DNA of 64,000 nucleotides from Cyanobium sp. M30B3 (GTDB lineage: Bacteria; Cyanobacteriota; Cyanobacteriia; PCC-6307; Cyanobiaceae): positions 2,418,001 through 2,482,000 of the forward strand of contig CP073761.1 of assembly GCA_018399015.1 (NCBI GenBank), read 5' to 3'. The position numbers and the translations under genes are program-made. Under the pieces are notes generated by a model, which was not told the origin of the DNA, searched no databases, and was given only the letters and a program-made list of their open reading frames with translations. Positions 9,668-18,351 of the stretch are shown here, one piece after another. Every line of letters begins with the position of its first letter. The stretch's first letter is position 1.

Positions 9668-11965
9668 ATGACCGACACCGCCGCCACCAGCGCCAGCCCG
9701 CCGCGCCAACGCCGGCGGCCGGGCGTGGGGCGCAGTCCGGTGCTGTTCTCCGTGCTGGCGGCCGCGGCGATCGGCGGAGGCGCGGCCGTGGTGCAGTCGG
9801 TGGTGGTGCGGGGCTTTGACGCCCTGCTGCCCGATGCCCGCGGCATCAGCCACTTCAACCGCCCGGGCACGCTCACGATCCTGGCGGCCGACGGCTCGGT
9901 GGTGCAGAAGCAGGGGCCGGTGAGCCGCGAGAAGCTCAGCAGCGGCGCCATCCCCCCCCTGGTGGAGCGGGCCTTCATCGCCGCAGAGGACCGCCGCTTC
10001 TACAACCACGACGGCGTGGATGTGTACGGCATCAGCCGGGCGATGGTGCGCAACATCTCCCGGGGTTCGGTGGAGGAGGGGGCCAGCACGATCACCCAGC
10101 AGCTGGCCCGCACGGTGTTCCTCAGCCAGGACCGCACCCTGCTGCGCAAGCTGAAGGAGGCGGCCCTGGCCGGCAAGCTCGAGCGCCAGCTGAGCAAGAG
10201 CCAGATCCTCACCGAGTACCTCAACCTGGTGTATCTGGGCTCCAGTGCCTATGGCGTTTCCGATGCGGCCTGGGTGTACTTCTCCAAGACACCCGAGCAG
10301 CTCAACCTGCCGGAAGCCGCCCTGATCGCCGGCCTGCCCCCGGCCCCTTCGGTGTACTCGCCGCTGGTGAATGCCGATCTGGCCCTGCAACGCCGCCGCA
10401 TCGTGCTGCGGCGGATGCGCGAGCAGGGCTTCATCACCACAGCCCAGGAGAACGAAGCCGCCGATGCCCCGCTGGCGCTGAAACCGGCCGATCCCAAGTA
10501 TTTCGAGAGCACCGCACCCTGGTACAGCAGCTGGGTGGCCCTGGAGCTGCCCCGGGTGCTCACCAAGGAGCAGATGGAGATGGGCGGCCTCACCGTGCGC
10601 ACCGGCATGGACCCGGCGATGCAGGCCGAGGCCCAGAAGGTGATCAATGCCCGCGCCGGCAGCATGGAAGGTGGCCTGGTGGCAATGGAGCCGGGCACCG
10701 GCCTGGTGCGGGCCATCGTGGGCGGCAAGGACTTCAACCGCAGCCAGTTCAACCGGGCGGTGCAGGCCGTGCGGTCGCCGGGCTCCACCTTCAAGCTGTT
10801 CGCCTACACGGCTGCCCTGGAGGCGGGGATGAGACCGGAGGACACGGTGGACGACAAGACCCGCTGTTACAAGGAAGGCTGGCCACCGAAGCAGTTCTGC
10901 ATCAAGGGCGCAGGAAAGTCCAGCATGACCCAGGCCGTAGCCCAGTCGACGAACGCGGCCTCGGTGGCCGTGGCCGAGAAGGTGGCCTACCCGCGGGTGG
11001 TGGACGTGGCCCGCCGTCTGGGGATCACCGGCACGGTGGGCGAATACCCGTCCATGGTGCTGGGCTCCAACGAGAAGACCATGCTGGAGATGACGGCCGC
11101 CTTCGCCGCCATCAACAACCGCGGGGTGTACGTGGAGCCCACGCCCTTCGAGGAGATCCTCGGCCCCGATGGCCAGCTGCTCTACAGCCGCCGCACCGAT
11201 GGCAAACCGCCGAAGCGGGCGGTGAGCAGCGATGTGGCCGATGCGATGACCTGGATGCTGCAGAGGGTCGTGAGTGGCGGCACGGGCACCGGAGCCGGCC
11301 TCTACGACCGTCCGGCTGCCGGCAAGACCGGTACGGCCGAGGGCGCCCGCGACCTGTGGTTCATCGGCTCGATTCCCCAGCTCACCACCGCGGTGTGGTT
11401 CGGCTACGACGCCAACATCAAGACCGGCAGCAGCAGCGCCCAGGCAGCGGCTGCCTGGGGTGCCTTCATGGCCGGGATCAGAAAGAGCTTCCCGGTGCAG
11501 CAGTTCCCGCCCAAGCCGGTGCTGGAAGGCCGCTTCGTTCCCTACGTGCCGCCCAAGGAGAAGAAGAAACCCGCGCCTGAACCGGAGCGCCGCGAGCGCC
11601 AGGAACCGTGGGAACCACCCGATGTGATGGCCCCCGACATCCGCTGGGAGCCCCCGGCCTACGAGCCACCGAGCTGGGAACCTCCCGCGGAGGATGGCGA
11701 GCCCCGCGCCCGGCGCCGCTCGGAGCCGGATCCGGTGTGGAACGACCCCGAGCCCAGCTGGAGCGAACCGCCGCCCCCGGCCCCGCGGCCACGGCCCCAG
11801 GCGGCTCCAGCCCCCGCACCACCGCCGGCACCAGCTCCGCAACCGCCTCCAGCCGCAGCCCTGCCGGTGGCTGCGCCGCCCCCGCCCCCGCCACCACCGC
11901 CGGTGGAGCCGCCACCGCTGCCACCACCGCCGGTGGAGCCGCCACCGCTGCCACCACTCCCCTGA
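9668..11965 (+). CDS. Class A penicillin-binding protein with a long Pro-rich C-terminal tail
   Basis: This bifunctional peptidoglycan synthase polymerises glycan strands and cross-links stem peptides in the periplasm. In order: a TM anchor (about residues 20-40), a glycosyltransferase domain (catalytic Glu in AAEDRRFYNHDGVD, then STITQQLARTVFL and EYLNLVYLG), and a transpeptidase domain with the SxxK motif in SPGSTFKLF, SxN in QSTNAAS and KTGTAEG. After about residue 610 the 765-residue protein becomes a low-complexity tail very rich in Pro, Glu and Trp, ending in a duplicated PPPVEPPPLP. The tail may span the cell wall or be a slippage product. Confidence 0.93.
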   Translation: MTDTAATSASPPRQRRRPGVGRSPVLFSVLAAAAIGGGAAVVQSVVVRGFDALLPDARGISHFNRPGTLTILAADGSVVQKQGPVSREKLSSGAIPPLVERAFIAAEDRRFYNHDGVDVYGISRAMVRNISRGSVEEGASTITQQLARTVFLSQDRTLLRKLKEAALAGKLERQLSKSQILTEYLNLVYLGSSAYGVSDAAWVYFSKTPEQLNLPEAALIAGLPPAPSVYSPLVNADLALQRRRIVLRRMREQGFITTAQENEAADAPLALKPADPKYFESTAPWYSSWVALELPRVLTKEQMEMGGLTVRTGMDPAMQAEAQKVINARAGSMEGGLVAMEPGTGLVRAIVGGKDFNRSQFNRAVQAVRSPGSTFKLFAYTAALEAGMRPEDTVDDKTRCYKEGWPPKQFCIKGAGKSSMTQAVAQSTNAASVAVAEKVAYPRVVDVARRLGITGTVGEYPSMVLGSNEKTMLEMTAAFAAINNRGVYVEPTPFEEILGPDGQLLYSRRTDGKPPKRAVSSDVADAMTWMLQRVVSGGTGTGAGLYDRPAAGKTGTAEGARDLWFIGSIPQLTTAVWFGYDANIKTGSSSAQAAAAWGAFMAGIRKSFPVQQFPPKPVLEGRFVPYVPPKEKKKPAPEPERRERQEPWEPPDVMAPDIRWEPPAYEPPSWEPPAEDGEPRARRRSEPDPVWNDPEPSWSEPPPPAPRPRPQAAPAPAPPPAPAPQPPPAAALPVAAPPPPPPPPPVEPPPLPPPPVEPPPLPPLP
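11891..11950. repeat. Two tandem perfect copies of a 30-bp unit inside the PBP tail
   Basis: The unit starts CCACCACCGCCGGTGGAGCC and occurs at 11891-11920 and 11921-11950. It encodes the decapeptide PPPVEPPPLP twice at the extreme C-terminus of the penicillin-binding protein. Surrounding sequence is also proline-codon-rich and repetitive, so tail length probably varies between strains. Confidence 0.9.
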
Positions 11966-11987
11966 GCAGATCCCCTGAGCAGGTTGC

Positions 11988-13352
11988 TCAGCCGGCCGTG
12001 GTGGCCAACACGGCGGCATAGAAGCCATCCCCGGCGCCCAGCCCCGGCCACCACTGCTGGCTGAAGCGCAGCGCCAGCTGGGGATGGCGGGCCAGCAGGG
12101 CGTCGATCAGCTCGCCGTTCTCGGCCGGATGCACGGTGCAGGTGGCGTACACCAGCAGGCCGCCGGGCCTGAGCAGGGGCAGCAGGCCTTCCAGCAGCTG
12201 CCGCTGCAGGGCCACCAGCCCGCCGATCGCCGCCGGCTCGATCCGCCAGCGGGCGTCGGCATGGCGGGCCAGGGTGCCCAGGCCCGAGCAGGGGGCATCG
12301 AGCAACACGCGATCAAAGGCCCCCCGCCACTCGGGGCGCTGCGCCGCAAGCTGGGCGGCGTCGGCCACCAGCGGCCGGATGCAGCCCAGCCCGAGCCGCT
12401 CGGCGTTGCGCTCCAGCCGCCGCAGCCGTGCCTCGGAGCGGTCGACGGCCCACACCTCGCCCCGGTCGCCGAGCAGCTCGGCCAGGTGGGTGCTCTTGCC
12501 GCCCGGGGCAGCGCAGGCATCGAGGATCCGCTGACCTGGGGCGGGGTCGAGCAGGGGGGCGATGCGCTGGGCGCTGCGGTCCTGCACGCACCAGTGGCCC
12601 TCGGCGTAGCCGGGCAGCTGGCGCAGGTCCCCCACCCGGCCGCTGAGGGCAATGGCCTGGGGTTCGGCCAGGGGTTCGGCAGCCACGCCCGCCTGCTGCA
12701 GGGCCGCCAGCACCGGCTCGCGGCTGGCGCGCAGAGGGTTCACGCGCAGATCGAGGCCGGGGGGCTGGTTGCAGCTGGCGGCGAAGGCCTCGGCCCGCTC
12801 CGGCGGCAGCCACTGCAGCAGCAGCTCGGCCAGCCAGGCGGGCAAGGAGTGGCGCAGCCCCAGGGAATCCGCCGCCGACAACTCCCCCTCCAGCTGGGGC
12901 AGCCCCTGCCAGGGCGGCGCCGCGGGCGACAGGGCGGCGCGGCGGCGCAGCAGCGCCCGCAGCAGGCCATTGGCCACCGGCGCCAGCCGCCCCAGGCCGG
13001 CCCGCTTGGCCAGCTCCACCGTGGTGTTCACGGCGGCGGCCGCTGGCACCCGCCCACTGAACAGCAGCTGATAACAGCCCAGGTGCAGCAACCAGCGCAG
13101 CCGCGGCGGCTGGCGCGCGGCCGGCACCTTGCCGAGGGCATCGAGCCAGGCATCGAGCAGGCGCCGCTGGCGGATGGCGCCGTAGGCCAGCTCGGTGGCC
13201 AGGGCCCGGTCGGCGGGCTCAAGCGGCAGGCGCTTCAGCTCCCGCTCCAGGGCGCCGTCGGCATAGGCCCCGGCCGCCACCGCCTGCAGCACCTGCCAGG
13301 CCAGCTGGCGCGGCGCCAGGCCGATCGGGGCCGCCTCAACCGTCAAGCGCAT
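11988..13352 (-). CDS. rsmB: 16S rRNA m5C967 methyltransferase (RsmB family)
   Basis: RsmB methylates cytosine 967 of 16S rRNA using SAM. The 454-residue protein has an N-terminal NusB-like RNA-binding domain (about 1-140; PRQLAWQVLQAVAAGAYAD, RLRWLLHLGCYQLLFSGRVP) and a C-terminal Rossmann methyltransferase. The latter has the SAM-binding ILDACAAPGGKSTHLAELLG, the motif IV catalytic Cys in VLLDAPCSGLGTLARH, and the second Cys in LLVYATCTVHPAENGEL. Start 13352 (MRLTVEAAP) was chosen because a longer frame runs into the upstream gene, which overlaps it by 17 bases. Confidence 0.95.
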   Translation of the reverse strand: MRLTVEAAPIGLAPRQLAWQVLQAVAAGAYADGALERELKRLPLEPADRALATELAYGAIRQRRLLDAWLDALGKVPAARQPPRLRWLLHLGCYQLLFSGRVPAAAAVNTTVELAKRAGLGRLAPVANGLLRALLRRRAALSPAAPPWQGLPQLEGELSAADSLGLRHSLPAWLAELLLQWLPPERAEAFAASCNQPPGLDLRVNPLRASREPVLAALQQAGVAAEPLAEPQAIALSGRVGDLRQLPGYAEGHWCVQDRSAQRIAPLLDPAPGQRILDACAAPGGKSTHLAELLGDRGEVWAVDRSEARLRRLERNAERLGLGCIRPLVADAAQLAAQRPEWRGAFDRVLLDAPCSGLGTLARHADARWRIEPAAIGGLVALQRQLLEGLLPLLRPGGLLVYATCTVHPAENGELIDALLARHPQLALRFSQQWWPGLGAGDGFYAAVLATTAG

Positions 13353-13725
13353 CCTCCAGGGGTGGAACCCACAGATAGCGCCCCAGGGGCAGGCGGCCCG
13401 AGCCGTCCACCGGGATGCCTTCGGCGCGCAGCAGCTCGGCCTGCATCCAGTCGCTGCCCTCGCGGCTGGGGGTGAAGCTGATCTGCCCCCTGGCATTCAC
13501 CACCCGCTGCCAGGGCACCTCGGAGGGCAGGGGCAGGCGGCGCAGCGCCCAGCCCACCTGGCGGGCGCAGCCGTAGGCACCGATCAGCTCGGCGATCTGG
13601 CCGTAGGTGGCCAGGCGGCCACGGGGGATGCGGGCCACGGCGGCGTAGACACGCTGGTCGAAACCGGCAGGAGCGGGCCGGAGGGCCGGCCAGGGATCGG
13701 GCGGATCGGGACTGCCAGGGGGCAT
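13336..13725 (-). CDS. MGMT-family alkyltransferase-like (ATL) protein
   Basis: This 129-residue protein belongs to the O6-alkylguanine-DNA alkyltransferase superfamily: FDQRVYAAVARIPRGRLATYG, then QIAELIGAYGCARQVGWALR. The active site reads VPWQRVVNARGQIS, with Trp in place of the acceptor Cys of PCHRV. That makes it an ATL protein, which flags alkylated bases for nucleotide excision repair instead of repairing them itself. Start ATG 13725 is preferred, since a GTG at 13809 would add a low-complexity stretch. It is coupled to rsmB through a 17-base overlap. Confidence 0.88.
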   Translation of the reverse strand: MPPGSPDPPDPWPALRPAPAGFDQRVYAAVARIPRGRLATYGQIAELIGAYGCARQVGWALRRLPLPSEVPWQRVVNARGQISFTPSREGSDWMQAELLRAEGIPVDGSGRLPLGRYLWVPPLEDALDG

Positions 13726-13841
13726 CACCGGCGGACGCGGCCGCAGCCGATCCTGGCTGAGACACACCGGGCGCGGCAGGCGCTGGGGAGCCGGCCGCTC
13801 CAGACCCACCTAAGATTGGGATGATTGATGCATCGCATCTG

Positions 13842-14073
13842 ATGCGCACCACCCCTCAGCCTGGATGATGACGTGCTGGCGGCGGCCAGGGTGCTGGCAC
13901 GGCAGGCCCTGGCCACCCCAACCCAGCCAGCGGCCAGTCCTGCCCAGACGCAGCGCAACGGCTTGCCCCTGCTGCCCCTGCAACCCGGCGGAGCGCCTGT
14001 GGATCTGGTGCTGGTGAATCAACTGCGCGACGAGGCGCCGCTGGCAACCCTGCCCCCACAAGCCCGCCCCTGA
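13842..14073 (+). pseudogene. Decayed VapB-type antitoxin (frameshift and internal deletion)
   Basis: From ATG 13842 the frame reads MRTTPQPG and stops. Removing one C from the run at 13852-13855 would give MRTTLSLDDDVLAAARVLA, a typical VapB N-terminus. The continuing frame ends with RNGLPLLPL and LVNQLRDE, the usual C-terminus of this antitoxin type. About 15-20 residues of the middle (the part that normally reads like RRGTTIGAVISELA) are missing. The normal stop after QLRDE is lost, and no VapC toxin follows. The annotation rests on remembered family patterns, not on an alignment. Confidence 0.7.
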
Positions 14074-14141
14074 ACGGGCCACCCCGTGAAGTGAAGGCGC
14101 TGGCCGAAGCTGGGATCACCCGTTCCGCGCTTCCCTGCCCG

Positions 14142-14831
14142 ATGCCCCTGCTGCCGCGCCGCTACGAACGCCTCAAGGCCGTGCTGGATCGGCGCATGGG
14201 CGACCTCACGGTGCTGCTGGAGCACGTGGAGAAGCCCCACAACCTCTCGGCGATCCTGCGCAGCTGCGACGCCGTGGGGGCGCTGGAGGCCCATGCGGTG
14301 TGCCTGGCCGGGCGGCTGCCCACCTTCAACAGCACGGCCCAGGGCAGCCAGAAGTGGGTGCCGCTGCACCTGCACAGCTCCAGCGCCGAGGCCCTGCAGG
14401 CGCTCAAGGCCCGGGGATTCACGGTGTTCGGCACCATGCTCAGCGCGTCGGCGGTGGACTACCGCAGCTGCGACTTCACAGGCCCCACGGCCCTGGTGCT
14501 GGGGGCGGAGAAGTGGGGCCTGAGCCCGGAGGCGGCCGAGCTGGTGGACCAGGCGGTGACCATCCCGATGCGGGGCATGGTGCAGTCGCTGAATGTGAGC
14601 GTGGCCGCGGCCACGCTGCTGTTTGAGGCCCTGCGGCAGCGCCAGGCGGCCGCTCTGGTGCCGGAGGCGGGCGAGGGGGTGGAGCCGGAGCGCTACCGGC
14701 GGCAGCTGTTCGAATGGGCCTACCCCCAGGTGGCGGCCTGGTGCGCGCGGGAGGGGCGCCCCTACCCGGCCCTCGACGCCGAGGGTGCCATCACCGAGGA
14801 CCTGCCGCGCACGCTGAAACTGCGCTGCTGA
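14142..14831 (+). CDS. trmH: tRNA (guanosine-18-2'-O)-methyltransferase
   Basis: TrmH is a SPOUT-class enzyme that 2'-O-methylates G18 in the D-loop of tRNAs. The 229-residue protein starts MPLLPRRYERLKAVLDRRM and shows VLLEHVEKPHNLSAILRSCD, ALVLGAEKWGLS and the SAM-knot sequence IPMRGMVQSLNVSVAAATLL. This order is characteristic of TrmH rather than RlmB. A more upstream in-frame start (14091) would add an unsupported leader. It lies directly after the decayed antitoxin. Confidence 0.94.
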   Translation: MPLLPRRYERLKAVLDRRMGDLTVLLEHVEKPHNLSAILRSCDAVGALEAHAVCLAGRLPTFNSTAQGSQKWVPLHLHSSSAEALQALKARGFTVFGTMLSASAVDYRSCDFTGPTALVLGAEKWGLSPEAAELVDQAVTIPMRGMVQSLNVSVAAATLLFEALRQRQAAALVPEAGEGVEPERYRRQLFEWAYPQVAAWCAREGRPYPALDAEGAITEDLPRTLKLRC

Positions 14832-14855
14832 ACGAACTGCGCTGCTGTACGGCGA

Positions 14856-15098
14856 TCAGCTGTCGAGGGGGTTGCGGCGGCTGGCCAGCCGGCCACTGCT
14901 GGCGCCGGGCAGCCACAGGGCCAGGGCCAGCACGATCAGCTCCAGCAGGATCTGGCGGCCGCCCAGGAGTACCACCGCCAGGGCGATGGCGGCGAAGAAC
15001 TTCAGCAACAGCTCCCACACGTCGTCGCGGTTCTCACAGCCCGCGCCCCACAGCCCGGCGGCCAGCAGCAGCAACAGCAGATCCAACCACCAGGGCAT
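14856..15098 (-). CDS. Small membrane protein, function unknown
   Basis: The 80-residue protein starts MPWWLDLLLLLLAAGLWGAG and has two further hydrophobic stretches (LLLKFFAAIALAVVLL and ILLELIVLALALWLPG) separated by CENRDDVWE. It probably spans the membrane two or three times. It follows the ABC permease gene on the same strand by 45 bases. I recall similar short proteins in other picocyanobacteria but no function. Confidence 0.65.
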   Translation of the reverse strand: MPWWLDLLLLLLAAGLWGAGCENRDDVWELLLKFFAAIALAVVLLGGRQILLELIVLALALWLPGASSGRLASRRNPLDS

Positions 15099-15143
15099 GG
15101 GCGTGGGGACGGGGAGCCGCTGAACTGACCGCTGAACCCCCGC

Positions 15144-16013
15144 CTATTGTGCGGCCCGCGACGCCTGGCTGCTGCCGCTCAGCCAGCTCTCCAGCCCTTC
15201 GCCCAGGAAGGAGAGGCCGAGCACCAGCACAAACATGGCCAGGCCGGGGTAGAGGGCGGTCCACCAGATGCCGGTGGGCAGGGCGGTGAGGGCCTGTTGC
15301 AGGTCGCCGCCCCACTCGGGCACGGTTTCCGGCAGGCCCAGGCCGAGGAAGCCCAGGCCGCCGAGCACCAGCACCGCATCGGCGGCGTTGAGGGTGAGCA
15401 GCACCGGCACCGAGGTGATCACGTTGCGCAGCAGGTAGCGGCGCAGGATCCACAGGGGCCCGGCCCCGAGCGACTGGGCCGCCTCCACGTAGAGCTCGGC
15501 CTTCACCTGGGCGCTCTGGTTACGCACCACGCGGAAGTACTGGGGGATGTAGACCACGCAGAGGGCGGCGGCGGCGTTGGGCAGGCCGCGGCCCAGCAGA
15601 AACGCCAGCACCACCGAGAGCAGCAGCACCGGCAGGGTGTAGAGGGTGTCCATCAGCAGCACGAGCACCCGGTCCACCCAGCCGCCCAGGTAGCCGCTCA
15701 CCATGCCCAGGGGCACGCCGATCACCAGGGCCACCACCAGGGCCAGCACCACCACCTGCAGGGCCACGCCACTGGCGGCGAGGGTGCGCACGCACACGTC
15801 ACGGCCGAGGCGGTCGGTGCCGCACCAGTGGGCGGCGGAGGGGGGCGCGTAGATCGGGTTATCGAGGCCGGCGTTGGGCTGCGGCAGCCAGCCGGCCTGC
15901 ACCAGCAGGGGCGTGACCAGGGCCGCCAGCACATAGAGCAGCACGATCGCGATGCCCCAGCGGGCCATGCGGGCCGAGAGGCTGGGGGCGAGGCTGCGCA
16001 GCGAAACGGTCAT
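15144..16013 (-). CDS. Oligopeptide/nickel-type ABC transporter permease (DppC/OppC family)
   Basis: This is an integral membrane permease of a peptide-, opine- or nickel-type ABC importer. The 289-residue protein shows the family N-terminus with TM1 (IAIVLLYVLAALVTPLLVQA), the segment HWCGTDRLGRDVCVRTL (the GTDxxGRD signature of DppC/OppC proteins), and the EAA loop region YVEAAQSLGAGPLWILRRYL. It ends with GLGFLGLGLPETVPEWGGDL. The partner permease, ATPases and substrate-binding protein are not in the window, so the substrate cannot be named. With [NiFe] hydrogenase genes nearby, nickel is one possibility, but nothing in the sequence shows it. Confidence 0.9.
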   Translation of the reverse strand: MTVSLRSLAPSLSARMARWGIAIVLLYVLAALVTPLLVQAGWLPQPNAGLDNPIYAPPSAAHWCGTDRLGRDVCVRTLAASGVALQVVVLALVVALVIGVPLGMVSGYLGGWVDRVLVLLMDTLYTLPVLLLSVVLAFLLGRGLPNAAAALCVVYIPQYFRVVRNQSAQVKAELYVEAAQSLGAGPLWILRRYLLRNVITSVPVLLTLNAADAVLVLGGLGFLGLGLPETVPEWGGDLQQALTALPTGIWWTALYPGLAMFVLVLGLSFLGEGLESWLSGSSQASRAAQ

Positions 16014-16186
16014 GGGGCGACCCTACGCAGGGGCAGGAGCTGCGGCAAGGGTGGCGGCAAGCTGTACGTCTGGCGCGACCGCAGCAAGGAGGTGGACCTG
16101 CTGCCCGAGCTGGGCCCGCACTGGAACATCGGCTGACTGCTGGGCTGACTGTCAGCAACGGTTTGGCCCGATAACCTGCGGCCAAT

Positions 16187-16903
16187 GTGAATCCAGCCAT
16201 GGGCGCCGCGCGGGTGCTGATTGTTGACGACGACCCGGAATTGCGCGTCTTTCTCCGCACGGAGCTGGAACTGGATGGCTATACCTGTGCTGAGGCTTCC
16301 ACCGGACAGCAGGCGTTGACGCTGGCCCGCCAGGAACACTGGGACCTGCTGCTGCTCGACTGGAGCCTGCCGGACTTCAGCGGCGTGGAGCTGTGCCAGC
16401 GGCTGCGCCGCACGGACAACAGCACGCCGGTGCTGATGCTCACCGCCCGCGACGATGTGAAAGAGCGGGTGGAGGCCCTGGATGCGGGGGCGGACGACTA
16501 CCTGACCAAGCCCTTTTCCCTGGAGGAACTGCTGGCGCGGATGCGGGCCCGGCTGCGGCGCGGGGCGGCCGAGGCCGGCGTGAACGGGGAGACACCACTG
16601 CAGCTGGCGGATCTGCAGCTGAACCCGGCCAGCCGGGAGGTGCGCCGGGGGGTGGAGGAGCTGACGCTCACCGCCCGAGAATTCGACTTGCTGCACCAGC
16701 TGATCCGCCGGCCCAATGCGGTGCACAGCCGCGCCGAGATCCTGGAGGCGGTGTGGGGCGAACACTGGGTGGGGGACGACAACGTGCTGGACGTGTACGT
16801 GCGCACGCTGCGGCGCAAGATCGAGCGGCCGGGGCTGCCCCAGCTGATCCACACGGTGCGCGGCGTGGGCTTCATGCTCAAGGAAGGGGCGCCGCGGGAG
16901 TGA
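16187..16903 (+). CDS. OmpR/PhoB-family response regulator
   Basis: The 238-residue two-component regulator has a receiver domain with the acidic pair VLIVDDDPELRVFL, phospho-acceptor Asp in LLLLDWSLPDFSGVELCQRL, Thr/Ala in VLMLTARDDVKERV and Lys in LTKPFSLEELLARM. It ends in a winged-helix DNA-binding domain with LTAREFDLLHQLIRRPNAVH, VYVRTLRRKIERPG and IHTVRGVGFML. The start is GTG 16187, and ATG 16199 is an equally good alternative. No sensor kinase is adjacent, so the signal is unknown. Confidence 0.94.
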   Translation: MNPAMGAARVLIVDDDPELRVFLRTELELDGYTCAEASTGQQALTLARQEHWDLLLLDWSLPDFSGVELCQRLRRTDNSTPVLMLTARDDVKERVEALDAGADDYLTKPFSLEELLARMRARLRRGAAEAGVNGETPLQLADLQLNPASREVRRGVEELTLTAREFDLLHQLIRRPNAVHSRAEILEAVWGEHWVGDDNVLDVYVRTLRRKIERPGLPQLIHTVRGVGFMLKEGAPRE

Positions 16904-16925
16904 GGCTCGGGGCAGCAATCGGCAG

Positions 16926-16979
16926 CGACTGAAGAGTGGCGACTGAAGAGTGGCGACTGAAGCTGGTCTGGCCAGACCA
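16926..16979. repeat. 14-bp tandem repeat followed by a 16-bp perfect palindrome
   Basis: CGACTGAAGAGTGG occurs at 16926-16939 and 16940-16953, with a third partial copy after it. The palindrome TGGTCTGGCCAGACCA at 16964-16979 follows immediately. The site lies between two convergent genes (response regulator and DUF6880 gene). It may act as a bidirectional hairpin, but no T-tract supports calling a terminator. Confidence 0.8.
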
Positions 16980-17010
16980 AGCGCGCCACCCCCATCCCCC
17001 CCCAGCCGGC

Positions 17011-18351
17011 TCAGCGCTCCAGCAGTTGCCAGAAGCTCCAGCAGCGGCCGAAGGATTCCCGCAGGCGGCCCACAAACGTGGCGTGGCTCTGCAGGCCCTG
17101 CCAAGCATCGATCTCAGCGGCGAGCCGCTCGCAGCTGCGCAGGTGCTCGGCGGCGTGGCGGTAGCGCCTGGTGCGGCCTGAGGAGAGGGCGAACAGCACC
17201 AGCGTGCGCAGCAGGATGGTGGCCGCCAGCGGATGGCCGGAGCTGAGGCGCTCAGCCGCCGGGGTGAGCACCTCGAAGGCCTCGCCGTCCCAGATCTGGC
17301 CATGGTGGAGCACGAGCCGCGCCGCCCGGGACAGGGCCGGCCAGTGCACCAGGAACTGCAGGGCGAGCAGGGGATCGGGATGCTCTTCGGCGAGCTGCAA
17401 CGCCTGCTCTTCGGCGTCCACGTCGGCGAAGTCGTCGAGCCGCTGCAGGTAGGCGCGCAGGTGGGGGATCGAGAGGTGTTGGCAGAAGAGGTCCCAGCGC
17501 TGCTGCTGGGCCTGGTCGCGGCAACCGAGGTGCTCGAGAACGGCGATGCGGGCCTCCGCCCACTCCAGCGCCTGCCAGGGAGCCAGGTTGGCGGCGGCCC
17601 CATCCAGCAGCGCCAGGGCCTGCTCAGCCCGGCCCGCCTGCAGCAGATGGCGGGCCACCTCGGCGGCCACATCGGGCCGGCCCAGCTGCTGGGCATCGAA
17701 CAGGGCCAGGTAGGCGTCCACGTCACCGCGGGCCTCGGCGATCTGCCGCAGGGCGTAGCTGGCGTCGGGCCCACCGTGCTGCTCAAACCAGTGCTGCAGC
17801 AGGGCAAGGCCCGGCTCGCCCAGGGCGGGGGCCACGGCGGGGATCAGCGTGTCGAACTGGCCGTAGCCATTGGCGGCGATCAGCTCCAGCACCGGCTCGG
17901 CCAGGGCCTCGGGGCTGAGGGAGGCGGCCGCCGCCAACGGAGCCAGATCGGCCAGGGCCCGCTCGAACACGCCCAGCAGGGCGCCGGTGGTGTCGGCACT
18001 GCGCTCAAACAGGCCATCGGCGAGCTCGAGAAAGCGCACCAGCAGCTGGAAGGCCAGGGCCGGATCGGCCGCCGCGATCGGACCGATGATCGCCTGGTGC
18101 TGGGCCTGCAGATCGGCCAGCAGCGCCTTGCGCTTGCGCGAATCCACGAAAGTGGTGGCGCGGGCGATGGCCGCCAGCCGCTTGCGCACCTCCTGGGCGG
18201 CGCCGCCGGCGCCATCGGCGGCGGCCAGGGCCAGGCGCAGGCGGCGCTGGATCACGGCATTGCCGCCACTCACCTCGATCAGCAACTCAGCCAGGGCGGC
18301 GGCACCCAGGGCCTCGAGATTGCTGGCGTTGAGGGTGCGCTTGCTGGCCAT
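17011..18351 (-). CDS. DUF6880 family protein
   Basis: The 446-residue protein is helical and Ala/Leu-rich and looks like a TPR/ARM-type repeat scaffold: LLQHWFEQHGGPDASYALRQ, VARHLLQAGRAEQALALLDG, LALQFLVHWPALSRAARLVL. The start MASKRTLNASNLEALGAAAL and the C-terminus RYRHAAEHLRSCERLAAEID (then HATFVGRLRESFGRCWSFWQ) match my memory of DUF6880 proteins. Their role is unknown, although helical repeat structure suggests protein-protein contacts. No TM or signal peptide is visible. Confidence 0.75.
   Translation of the reverse strand: MASKRTLNASNLEALGAAALAELLIEVSGGNAVIQRRLRLALAAADGAGGAAQEVRKRLAAIARATTFVDSRKRKALLADLQAQHQAIIGPIAAADPALAFQLLVRFLELADGLFERSADTTGALLGVFERALADLAPLAAAASLSPEALAEPVLELIAANGYGQFDTLIPAVAPALGEPGLALLQHWFEQHGGPDASYALRQIAEARGDVDAYLALFDAQQLGRPDVAAEVARHLLQAGRAEQALALLDGAAANLAPWQALEWAEARIAVLEHLGCRDQAQQQRWDLFCQHLSIPHLRAYLQRLDDFADVDAEEQALQLAEEHPDPLLALQFLVHWPALSRAARLVLHHGQIWDGEAFEVLTPAAERLSSGHPLAATILLRTLVLFALSSGRTRRYRHAAEHLRSCERLAAEIDAWQGLQSHATFVGRLRESFGRCWSFWQLLER

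Noticed and set aside
9626-12028. An 800-codon minus-strand frame opposite the penicillin-binding protein
   Set aside because: It is antisense to a protein with all catalytic motifs present; His/Gly/Arg-rich composition marks it as a shadow.
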